Shown: positions 10,360 through 20,800 of the stretch, in pieces
How the letters are laid out: every line of letters begins with the position of its first letter
Position numbering within the stretch: the stretch's first letter is position 1
Assembly (NCBI GenBank): GCA_963978895.1
Contig: OZ022238.1
Span: 18,914,871 to 18,978,870 of the forward strand
Origin: Erpobdella octoculata
Lineage: Eukaryota > Annelida > Clitellata > Hirudinida > Erpobdellidae
Length of the DNA: 64,000 nt
Direction: 5' to 3'
Made by a program: the position numbers and the translations under genes
The notes under the pieces: generated by a model
The model's database searches: none
Told to the model about the DNA's origin: nothing
The model's input: only the letters and a program-made list of their open reading frames with translations

Positions 10360-10860
10360 AACCTCTTCTTATAGAATAGCCAATACGAGCAAATCGTTCA
10401 AACGTTCATCGTCACAGCGAGTTCAGATATAAGTTTTAACTCTTTTCATGCAGCTAAGCCTTCGTTCGTTTTCTACCAAAGTGACAGGCAAAGTCAAAAC
10501 AAGATCTGCAAGGCCAATCATATTGCAAAATGCGTTTAGCATTTTTGCTAAGTGAAAACGCATGTCTTCCAAATTAAGAATAGGATTTTGAAGTAAAGAA
10601 ACGTACTATTTTGCAGTGCTAGATTCAACTTTAACCACGAGAGAGTCGATATCCAAATTTGGATTAAGCTTCGCAAGTGTGCTAATTCGATCTGCAGAGA
10701 GGAAATCATCAGATTGCGGATTGAAGGAAATCAGTCATGCAAGAACATCACTATTCTGTGTAAATCGTACGTTTAACTTAGACAAAATGCGATCGATGCA
10801 TGCATACAAAATCTGTGACCTATCTTGTTCCACTTTGGACTGTTCAAAACTTTTTTAACA
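10360..10860 (-). pseudogene. hAT transposase C-terminal remnant (ZMYM1/DUF4371-like)
   Basis: Reverse-strand frames read a C-terminal hAT dimerisation region in broken form. A block near 10600-10770 reads as FTQNSDVLA, then LISFNPQSDDFL; a block near 10380-10540 reads LTLPVTLVENERR and MKRVKTYI, then DDERLNDLLVLAI. The order (helical region, TLPVTxxxxER, KxYLRxxxxxERLxxLxL) is known from ZMYM1-like hAT proteins. Stops and frame changes show it is dead. Confidence 0.6.
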
Positions 10861-10869
10861 CCTCTATCA

Positions 10870-11060
10870 TGATGTTGACGATCTAGCTTCCCAGTTTCTT
10901 TAGCATCTCATCTCTCTTTTATTTTTTATGAATAACGCTAACCGTCTTTATAACCGGGACGGAATTTTCCTACATACAAATAAATATAATTACAAAAGAT
11001 TCTGCTTTTCTCTTCTCAAATCTCACTAAAAACACCCAAAAAGAAAAAAATCCATCAGGG
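10870..11060. other. Intergenic, no gene seen
   Basis: AT-rich sequence; nothing recognisable apart from being transitional to the GC-rich minisatellite. Confidence 0.3.
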
Positions 11061-11064
11061 GCCC

Positions 11065-11840
11065 ATATATTTCAACTATTGGCTTACATGAAAGTCAGAG
11101 AGCCCTGTCCTCTCTAAATGATGTCTTTGAGCTTTGAAAGTAACGTTCTGAAAGGTGTCCATATAGGCCATATAATAACCATGGGCCCAAAAAAGCCAAG
11201 AGCCTACATTAAAATCAGGGAGGGATACTTAACAGTCAGTGAAAAGCCAGTAAAAAGTTTGGGAAAGGCCAGTTAAAAGTCAAAAGGGACCCACTTGAAT
11301 GACGGGGCCCACTAAAATGCGGGGGGCCTACTCAAAAGCAGGAGACCCAATTAAGTGTGGTAGCTTACGTGAAAACGGGGGTTGGAGCCACTTATAGTGC
11401 GGGGAACCCACTTGAGTGCGGGGACCAATTTAGTGCAGGAAAACCCACTGAAAAGTCAGGGAAGAGCCACTTAAAAGTCAGGAGGGGTCCACTTAGGTCC
11501 TGGGGTCCATCGTAAGTGCAGAGGCTTGAGTACGTGGGGCTCACTTCATTGCCGAGGACCCTTTAAGTGCGTGGGGCCCACTTCAGTGCAGGAAACCCCC
11601 TTAAGTCCGCGGGCCCACTTCAGTGCCGGGGGCCCCTTAAATCCGTGGGGCCCACTGAAAAGTCTGGAAAGGACCACTTAAAAATCAGGAGGGTCCACTT
11701 AGGTGCCGGGGCTCACTTAAACGCGGGGAAACCATTTAAGGGCTGGGGCCCACTCAAGTGCGTGGGCCCTACTTTAGTGACGGGGCCCGCTCTACTGCGT
11801 GGGGCCTACTTTAGTGCCGCGGGCCCTAACCTCCCTGCCC
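11065..11840. repeat. GC-rich degenerate minisatellite
   Basis: A run of diverged units of about 25-35 bases built on CCACTTxAGTGCGGGG and GGGGCCCACT words spans about 770 bases. It is far richer in G and C than its surroundings. The long open frame at 11567-11911 is a by-product of the repeat and not a gene. The left end is vaguer, with GGGCCCA words from about 11060. Confidence 0.75.
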
Positions 11841-12228
11841 CCCTAATTGACGTCCCTGCATTATGCGTGTTCACTTTTAAATGTATAGCCATGGTTTGTG
11901 GGTGGAGCTGATTATTATTAGTAGTTGGCGACCTGTCAATCATGGACATCACGTGCCTGCCAATCATTGCTTGTTTATCTCATTAACTCCGGTAACGGCA
12001 AGATCTTCGGTATTGCCCACTTTTGTTGCTTGTTATTTACTAAATTTATTTGTGCACTTTTTAAATTTTAATGTGCGTTATTGCCTACACCATGGCGAAT
12101 TAAGTGAAATGGTATACTGGTTCTCAAGATGAGACATCTAATAGTTTCCCATCAGTTATTTTTTTTCATATCAGGACCCTCCACATGTCACGATGGGTAA
12201 AATAATATATAATTGGATTTAAACAAAT
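11841..12228. other. Intergenic, no gene seen
   Basis: Mixed sequence. A single CAAGATGAGACA word at 12125-12136 resembles the motif clustered at 12470-12716. No coding evidence. Confidence 0.3.
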
Positions 12229-12253
12229 CCGTCATTTTTGACGGGCTATCTAG
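12229..12253 (+). mobile_element. Helitron-like 3' end, family 1
   Basis: Hairpin CCGTCATTTTTGACGG followed by GCTAT and CTAG, then T. A short hairpin a few bases before a terminal CTAG, with a T after it, is the standard 3' end of Helitrons. Related ends occur at 14604-14628 (-), 26109-26135 and 48769-48796. Confidence 0.6.
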
Positions 12254-12299
12254 TAAATATATATTATATATATTAGTCAAAAAATAAATTTTAAAAAAT

Positions 12300-12420
12300 G
12301 TTTTTTTTGCCTCTTTATTTGAGTCTACGAACTAAAATTTTTGAATCTAAAACAATCAAAAAGTGGGTGATTTTTCGTTTCTAAGATTTGATAACCACTG
12401 ACAAACAAACCAAAAATTTT
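12300..12420 (-). repeat. Dispersed repeat, shared with 15105-15175
   Basis: The reverse complement carries the same wording as 15105-15175: TTTGTTTGTC, then ATCAAATCTTAGAAAC and AATCACCCA. It lies next to a Helitron-like end and may be part of that family's body. Confidence 0.45.
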
Positions 12421-12465
12421 TTTGATTATAGTTCAATTAATTTGATTAAATCTTAAGATTTCAAC

Positions 12466-12716
12466 GTTGTCTCATCTTAGGCAACCCACTGTCTCATCTT
12501 ATAGGCATCCTGTTGCCTAAGATGAGACAATTTAGGACCTTTACTAAAAACGCTATACTGTGAGCTTTCTGTTCGAGATGTACAAATTTTAATTGTTAGA
12601 TAATACGGCTAAGATACTCAACTACAAAGCTGGTGCAAAAATGTTCGTTAATAAACAGCATTAAGCCAACCAACTGAGTAAGTCTGAAAATCGTCTCATC
12701 TTAGGCAACTATCCCC
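12466..12716. repeat. Cluster of inverted TCTCATCTTAGGCAAC motifs
   Basis: The word TCTCATCTTAGGCAAC appears at about 12471-12486, a variant at 12493, its complement TTGCCTAAGATGAGACA at 12513-12529, and again at 12694-12709 followed by TATCCCC. This looks like one end, or two close ends, of an inverted-repeat DNA element with repeated subterminal words, in the style of the 4647-10297 element. Confidence 0.5.
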
Positions 12717-13162
12717 TTCTTGCCCCACATTTACTACGTACCTATAGCTGCTACCATAGCGTGGTGAAATAATTCCTCTTAATTCATTAAAGTTTTGAGT
12801 AGAAGTTTTAATTGTTTATTTTTGATTTTTTAAGTTTTTAATTTTGTTTTATTTATGATAAATACATTTGCTTTTTGGTATAGTTTTAGTCCTGTTACTG
12901 TTAATTATTAAAATGGAAGGGGGTCAATTAAGATACCAGCTTATTTTTAATTTTAAATATATTTATTTGTACTGCTGCAGTGAACATCGCAGTAGAAGTT
13001 ACCGTCTGCAGAAAATAATCACAAACCATCACCATATTATCCAGTCTATCAGTGCCCGCGTCTCCAAAGCAACCGAAGGTAGCCATATTGGCAAATTATT
13101 TGCAAAACAAAAGGATGCGGTGGTGGCGTTAACTATTTGAGCAAATTTTTAAGATTAAAAAA

Positions 13163-15898
13163 ATGACCAACAATAATGCGTTTTGTTTCGGAATTGAAAT
13201 ATCTGGACACCGGGCTCCGACAGCTTTCAAGACGCGAAGTAAGAAATCTGTTGCACAAGCATGTACAAAATTTAAAACTATTTAAAGTAGTTTGTAATAA
13301 ACAAGAGTAATTTATTTTGCATAGAAATTGAAACAAAAAATCACTTCGCGGAAAATTTCAAAAAATTGAGACAGATGCAAAAGAGCAACAAAAATCAAAT
13401 TGATTCTTCAAAGCAACCTGTAAAAGCCTTGTGGAAGTCTTCAAAATATGAGAAGGTTGAGTCAAAGCTTAAGGATCAATTACAGGTGTTTGGCAATAAT
13501 CTTGATTTAAGAAGATAATTCACTAAAAAAAAATTATTGCCAATAATATAAATTGATGAAGAACATAGTTTTAAAACTATTGTTCATGCAATATGACAAA
13601 AAATATGCTTTATGGCAGAATATGTTTGGCGAATCTGCCCAAAGCAACACAAGAAGAAATTTCTTGAGGGCTCACTCCCGGACGGGTATCTACTCTGCTT
13701 CTGCTCGCTCCCCTTCACCGGCTCCTTCAACAAGTGATATGAATGCTGGTCAAGACAGACCAGCTTCAGCTGTAGATGTGAGAAAAGAATGTTGTTGTTA
13801 TTTCAAATTGGGCAGTTACAATTGAATTCTATATTTCTACTGCAGACGAAGTCAATGAAAAATGTCGACTACATAAAACTCAATGGTCGAGCCATCAAGA
13901 ACTGTCCGCTAAGAAGATCTTCAAGTCTCGTGCAATTGAATGCCACCAAACAGCCAGAATCTATAGCACACTTTCCTGGTAAAATCCCACAATAGTAAGA
14001 CAAACCTTGTTTTGATCATCTTTTTTAAAACAAGAGTAGGTGCTTGTGACATGATATATTTTGCAGCGAAGAAAAGTTTATAAGAATTTTTTGATTGTAA
14101 ATAACTGAATTTGACTACAAACCACGGGCATAGAGATTTGGAGGGAAGGGGTGACAGACAAAATTTTGCTGCTCCCTTGAAAATTTCTCGCCCACAGAAC
14201 AGTGAAATATTGCCTTTCAACTGCAATTTTTTGAAAATAACATTAGACTACATATATTCAATTAGCTTAAATATCAATTATATGAAAATAATATTAAACT
14301 GTCCCAGGAGCAGATACAGGATTAGCAAAAGGAGAGAGTTCAAAATGGATTGGGTAGAAAAATTGTTCATTATTATGTCGGATGGTTTTGACATAAACTT
14401 TTAATCAATAATTAGTCTTTCAAAAACTGAATTTTTGCATAATAATATAGTTGGTGAAGTATATGACCACCTTTGGAGTCAAGTTTTGTACAATTCATGG
14501 TATACAGTCATAAAGGTGGATCAGATACACCAGAAAAAATGTATATGTAAACCCACAAACTATAACAGTTGAGTAATACTACCAAACATAATTATATCTA
14601 ATACTAGAGATAGCCCGTCAAACGAGGGATTTTTGTCTAAGACCTAGATGTAATCTAAGTGAGGTCATTACTTATCAATGTAGACAGATAAAACAGACTA
14701 AAAATAAAAGACAAAGGCACGTTATGACAACTGTGACTCTACACCCTAAGCAAATCGGTAGGCCTAGACTTTTGGAACATGTAAAGTGCTAAATGACTTC
14801 CTTTCTTTGCCAAGAAAGGGGGGTCCAGACACCCAGGATTCCCATAGCATTGAGAAAATATAAAAATAATAATTCAGCATAAAAAATGTGATTTTGTTAC
14901 TAATTAGTTTTGAAGTTCTGGTATTGTATTTCTATCAAAGTTACAAAAATAAGATTTATAAATCCAAGTTTATTGATCATCTTGAAAAAATTTTATTTTC
15001 AATTAGTAGCATGATATTTGAGCTGAACAGTACTGGCCAAGAGAAATACTTTAAAAAAATAATCAGGTGTGGCATTTTCAGGTTTTTAAATGCTTTTATT
15101 TAACTTCACTCGTCTCTCTGTTTGTTTGTCCGTGGTGATCAAATCTTAGAAACAAAAATTCACCCATTTTTCGACCACCTAGAGCTCTAAAACTTTCAGG
15201 AAAGCTTTATTCTGGATGACAATACATGAATTTAATGTTTCCGACATGAATTAGGCCTTAAATCAATTAAAATTAATCAAAGTTGTCGGTTAGTGTTAGA
15301 TAACAGCTAATCCATACATTGAGTTAAATTTATGAATTTTGATTTCATATGAAAGAAATAAACAATGTACAAGATTAAGCGTAACGGTTGTTTTAGATTC
15401 AAAAATTTGAGCTCGTTGACTCAGATAAAGAGGCAAATAAAAGCAATTTTTTTTAAATTTATTTTTTGTCTTTACTTGTTTAGTGTTAAAAAAATCTGTG
15501 AACAAAAAATGAATTGGTCTTAAATTGCAGTTTGTTAGAAAGAAAAAATCAGTGGATGAAAGATGAAGAGGAGATTAAGAAAAAGAAAGCACAAGCAGAA
15601 ATCCCTGCAGGCCACAGGCTAATGACAGAAGAAGAGAGAAGAGGAACTTTAGAAAAAGTTAAACAAAGTAAGGGAAACAAAATGATTTAACATGAATTTT
15701 AATGGTTTAAAATAAATTAATATTCCTTGATTTGAAGAACACACAGAACTTTCGCAACAACTTGGTAGCTTACCACTGAGAAACGACACCGTCAGAATAA
15801 GGACCGTCAAAGGTGAATTAGAAAGGAAAATTATCGAAATCGAAGAAGCCATGAAGAAGCTGTCACAGCCGAAAGTTTACGTAGACTTGAAATCATAG
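13163..15898 (+). CDS. ENKD1: Enkurin domain-containing protein 1 (partial model)
   Basis: Exons seen: 13163-13238, 13325-13485, 13619-13777, 13846-13978, 15531-15667 and 15738-15898, with GT-AG edges; one short exon between 13978 (phase 1) and 15531 (phase 2) is missing from the model. The order of motifs matches human ENKD1 as I remember it: PVKALWKSSKYEKVESKLK, then FLRAHSR, then VDYIKLNGRAIK, then LLERKNQWMKDEEE, and a C-terminal enkurin domain beginning PAGHRLMTEEER, with LPLRNDTVRIRT and ending QPKVYVDLKS. ENKD1 is known as a microtubule-associated centrosome and cilium protein. The model gives about 277 residues against about 346 in human, so the N-terminus is short or has unseen exons; the ATG at 13163 is the first in the exon and is in frame. 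Confidence 0.75.
14604..14628 (-). mobile_element. Helitron-like 3' end, family 1, in an ENKD1 intron
   Basis: On the reverse strand the sequence runs CCCTCGTTTGACGGG, CTATCT, then CTAG and T. It matches the end at 12229-12253 in inverse orientation. It lies in the 1.55 kb intron 13979-15530. Confidence 0.55.
15105..15250 (+). repeat. Dispersed repeat in an ENKD1 intron
   Basis: Begins near CTTCACTCGTCTCTCTGTTT and contains ATCAAATCTTAGAAACAAAA and TTCACCCATTTTTCGACC. It recurs in inverse orientation at 12300-12420. The family is not assigned. Confidence 0.45.
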
Positions 15899-16599
15899 CC
15901 AGAATTTTGATCCAGTTCAAAGAATAATTAATTCATAAGTTGCCAAATTAGAAATGTATGATTTCTATTCACCTTACTGTTGTACATAAATATATTGACA
16001 TCTGTGTTGGTGTTGTCCCCTCCATCAGTTCAAAAGTTTATAGGTTTTAAGCATGTTTTAAAAAACAAACAACAATGCAGTCATGAGTCTGATTTCATTT
16101 CAAGTAAAAATCTTTAATATTAAAAACTTGAAAAATTTTTTTATTAACAATGCTTATATATAAATGTACTGAAAACTTAAAAATAATATTTAAGTGTACT
16201 AAATAAAAATTTTTGACCCAAGCTTTCGGTTTGTTCAGAAGATAAAAAAGCTTGGCTTTAGTCAAATATATATAGATCATAGGTTATAGTTGTTGCGCTC
16301 AACGCTTTTATCTTCTGAAAAATTGTATTTAGTATGTTTAGATATTATTTTTGAGCAGATAATGTTACAGCAAAGAATAGCCCACCAAACAGTTCAGAAA
16401 TATTTTCATAAGCCTCAAGACGATAACGGAGATTGCTAGCAAGGTTATATCGACAGTTACATAGAAAAAGTGCACTTCAAATGTTTTCCTTCCGTCCAGG
16501 CTATTTTAATCTTCGACAGTATCCAACTTATCTGCAAATTGCTTACGTTTCCTTTGCGCTTGTTATCTTATACATGTTACTTGCTAAAACCAGAAACCG
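15899..16599. other. Intergenic, no gene seen
   Basis: AT-rich. The stretch 16370-16600 may extend the hAT remnant that follows, since it precedes it without a clear border. No other motif was recognised. Confidence 0.35.
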
Positions 16600-16950
16600 T
16601 CAATACATCAGCTTCGTAACTTTCAAGTAAGCTCCTTTGCTGCTCCATGAAAACCAGCAATGACTTGAGTGCTCAAAAACACTTGTTACAAGGTCAATGT
16701 CATTCTTCTGCAGTATCAAAGATGTTGCAGTTAAACGATGTAACACTGAGTCCCAGAACATCGTCACAATAGTGGTTTTCATGGTCGCAAGTGCCCTAAA
16801 TTCTGTTTTAGTATCAGGATTTTCCTTTACATCTTCTGAAATACGCTGTAGTGCGAGCAATATATTACTGTAGCTGTTTCGTTCAGACCCGTCGATAGGA
16901 TGAAGGAGGTTCGGGGAACTCACTTTGGTGGGCCCATAGAACCATAGCAA
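16600..16950 (-). pseudogene. hAT transposase fragment (DUF4371/ZMYM1-like)
   Basis: The 116-residue reverse frame contains NSYSNILLALQRISED, TKTEFRALATM and TMFWDSVLHRLTATSLILQ. This helical block (YxxIxxALxxIxxD, TrxEAxxLxxxM, FxxxLWxxILxRxxxxSxxLQ) is familiar from ZMYM1-like hAT proteins, where it lies between the catalytic residues. No flanking domains or terminal repeats were seen, so it is a relic. It may come from the same family as the remnant at 10360-10860. Confidence 0.55.
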
Positions 16951-17813
16951 GCAGCTATTATTAATATTGTAACAAAGCTCTGTTGTAATTTTACACTGTG
17001 TTACATAAGGTCATTTATGATTTTCAGTAAAAATGTATTTAGTAAAGTTTTTCTATAGATCCAAATTGATTTGAATGATACGCAATAATTATAACCTTTG
17101 TAGAATCAACATGAGCAGACCACCATGTTACTGAGAGTGACTTCAGTGTCAGCCTGACGGTAGAACATGATTTCCAAACATAAGTAAATGGAAATGAATG
17201 TGTGTAAAGAGATGACAGTAAGGAAAATTACTTATGAACAACTGTGCTGTATATGTAAATTTACTGTTAAACTGATACATATGTAGACTTGTTGAGTATA
17301 ATATATCAGTTCCCTTCCTTCATAGCATGAATGAATATTTCGGTCTGATCCAAATCTTTTAGAACTCACTACTTTTGGCAAGGGGGTCCAAATATTTACT
17401 CTAAAATTTGTATTCTTGAAAACTCTGGGCCCCTCCTGCTTTTGAGCCGTTCAGTAATCCGGCTCTGCCTTAAGCCAGTGGTGGAAGCTTATCCTACTTA
17501 TGTGCTTTTCTATGCGTAAATCTTTTTTTTATATATCTGAAAACAAATGTATTGTCACTGGATATACAAATGCATACAAAAAATCAACTTCTTACAACCA
17601 TTAGAAGTGCCTTAAAAAGTTTTAGAAAAATCCATGAAACAAACAACAAACGGTGCAAGCGTTGTAAAAATATAAATATTAATATCACTTATTTTAACAG
17701 ATTTTTAAACCAGTTTTGTTGTTGTCCAAAAATCTTACAAAATGCCACCATAAAAATTCTCAAAGGCTCAGTAGCGAGGTAGATGTTAAGCTTCACTGTC
17801 AAATTTTTCAGTT
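16951..17813. other. Intergenic, downstream of SLC25A19
   Basis: No coding sequence recognised. The words GGCAAGGGGGTCC near 17376 and CCAAGAAAGGGGGG near 14808 suggest remnants of a shared repeat. The 3' untranslated region of SLC25A19 should lie at its right end. Confidence 0.3.
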
Positions 17814-20800
17814 CTATAAATTATTTAAGATCTGTAAAGAATGGAAAAACTTAAAAAACTGTTCATAAAAGCAGAATATAAGAGCAGAGGTGGTAACAGC
17901 CTTGCATAAACTTGGGGCAAGTCCATTGTAAAGGGCAAGGAACCCCTCCTGCTTCACTACTGTCACCAGACAGTCACACAAGCCCTTGTAATTATGTGGT
18001 CTGCCAACAACTGAGCTTCCATAACTGTGAAAACCTCGAACTTGAAGTCTTTTCTTGGCAAAGTCAAGAGGGTAAATTGCTGTTTTTGCTAAAAGTCCTG
18101 CCATAGAGCCACATACAAGAGTTTTTAACACACCTGTATGAACAGTTAAGTATTAATCAGGGGTGTTTAAATATGTGCACTGACAGGCTACATGCTACTG
18201 TAAAATGAGTAAAAAATGTTCATACAATGTTTCCAAGTTATTTCATTTTATACAACGTTTTTATTAAGTCACTTAGTTGTTTGAAAGTTTGTCTGTCCAC
18301 GAAAATGACTTTATACTCTCTCTCGTGCATGCATCGCAACATCGCGAGCGACTTTATTCTCTCTTTCCCTCTCTCTCTCGTTCTTTCCTTTCTTAGTTGT
18401 TTGAGATCAGCTCAGACCATTGGCTCAGACTGCTATTATATATGTGTGTATCGCATGCATGCTAAGTACTGCACACCATAAGTCTGCTTTCAACTAACGA
18501 AATGCTTACAAAATTTCAAAAAAGAAAAAGTAGAAAATAATTTTTATATCATAAAAAATACATTTTTAAAAAAATCACGTTTTTCTTGCGCCCTAAAAGT
18601 ATAAAATAATATTCCTATAATTCATTTACAACAAAAAACGTTGCAGGCGCATATAGGCTACATCATCAAAACTTTAGTAAAACAAATAGTTATAAAAAAT
18701 AATGCGACGCAACGTTTTTCGTTATAAATGAATTATAGGAATATTATTTTATACTTTTTAGGGCACAAGAAAAACGTTGTTTTTAAAAAAATGTATTTTT
18801 TATGATGTAAAAATTTTAGGTTTTGACTAACTTATAGATCCTTTAGAGCTGTGATCTAAATTTATTTTTATCTCAATGAAATCCCATGCATTTGAAAACA
18901 ATTTGTAGAAGGCAAACTGGAAACCAGTATGGGGTGCAATTTGTACGACAGTTGGGAAAAATCCTTTGTACAGGCCTCGTACTGATTCCCGACATGTTAT
19001 TGTCTTGAATGCACCGTACATTGACTTGTAAACCTTCAATTTAAAAAAAAGATGATACAATTATTATTTGAAAAAATATACTATTAACTTTTATGCTATT
19101 ATTAATGTCTTATTAGAATGTCTTTCACTTATCTTCTTACTCAATGCAAAGAGCTTGATGACTGCAGCCTGCAATTGATGGAAAACTCCAAAACTTGAAC
19201 ATCACTATCTTAGCAAATACTGAGTCCTGCACACACTCGGGAATGACAGCATTGTTATCCAGGACAAAGTGTTTGAGCTAATAATACTCAAAAACCATTT
19301 ACTGCCACAAGTCTATGATCTATTTGTTCTAAAATTGCTATAAAAAACTAAGAAATCAGCACAACTACTGCCAAAAACTTCACAAAATTTACTTCAAACC
19401 ATTATGCCGTCAAACCAACTTCATCAAAAACCAATTATATAAATAATCTTGATGTGATATAGTTGCCACTAACAACTAGGGATGTCACGGGTACCCGAAC
19501 CCGAGTTCGGTACTACCCGGTCTTTTTCTGATACCCGAACTCGAACCCGAAAGTGTGAAAATTTGATACCCGAAAATGTGAAAACTTGATACCCGAACCC
19601 GAACCCAAACCCGAAAATGTGAAAACTTGATACCCGAACCCGAACCCGAAAATGTGAAAACTTGATACCCGAACCCGAACTCGAACCCGAAAATTTATAA
19701 GCCTAATACCCGAACTCGGAGTTGTGAACAAATAAATTTTTTTAGTAAATAAATATTTATTCCAGTTTTAAAAATAGCAACACAAACGGAGTTTTCATAA
19801 CTTTTCTAGTTTATTAAAAATGAAATAGTATTAGGAACCGATTTCAGGCAAGTTGTACTTCATAAACAACAGTTTATGCTGTCTTGCCTGATAATCGGTT
19901 CCTTAGCGGTTCATAAATAATTGCAGCACCACTGAACAACTGTTCCGATATAACGCTGGTAACTGGGGCCGCCAAGTAGCGTTTTTTTTTATAATAGTTT
20001 ATAGTCCTTTACACCAAGTGTTTTAAGACTGAAACGACTGTGTCAGAAGCACCTAAGTACTTCCAGTCGTGGATCATAATTTGATCCTTTTAACTTTTCT
20101 CTCCTCCTTTCTCCAGGCTTGGGACTGGCTTGCAAAAGCAAGGCGGAGTTCCAAGTAGCGTTTAGCGATCACCGCTAAATTTGGAAAGTTTGTTCTGTTA
20201 TCTTTCCACCACAAAAGAGGGTCTTCGTCTAAAGTGATAAATTACAAGTTTTGTTGAAGTAACATATTATACTAATCCCGAGCCGTAGAAGTTTTGTATT
20301 ATCACCTTTGCGTAACAAATAACACAAATACGTCATTTTATTGGTGAGTGTGTAAGCTAGACCACTAATCCGTTTGATTATCATGCCGGACCGAGCCGCG
20401 AACGAACTAAGATAATTAAGCCTCCTTCGGTCGAAGAAATCGTGGATAGCCATGACTCTAAACTTTTTACTTCAGTTATATAACCTTATATTTATTCATT
20501 CATATACTCAAAGTTTTTCTGATATAACAAAGACCCTTTGTTATAAAGATAATCTTGCATAATCCTAAACTTTAACTGGCAAAGTCTATAAATGATCTAT
20601 GCGTCACAGTCATTTTATTGGCAAATGTGTAAGCTAGAACACTAATCTGCCTGATTACCCGACCGGACCGAGCAGCGAAACAAATTAATAAATTACAATA
20701 ATTTAAGCGGTAACGTATTATACTAATCGCAAGCCATACAAGTTTTGTATTATCACCTTTGCGTAACAAATAACACAAATAGGTCATTTTATTGGTGAGT

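Noticed and set aside
11567..11911. 114-codon glycine/proline-rich ORF
   Set aside because: Lies in the GC-rich minisatellite; repeats continue outside the ORF without regard to frame.
12868..13140. Possible ENKD1 first exon (SYRLQKIITNHHHIIQ frame)
   Set aside because: No similarity to the ENKD1 N-terminus that I can recall, and the frame does not join in phase with the exon at 13163.
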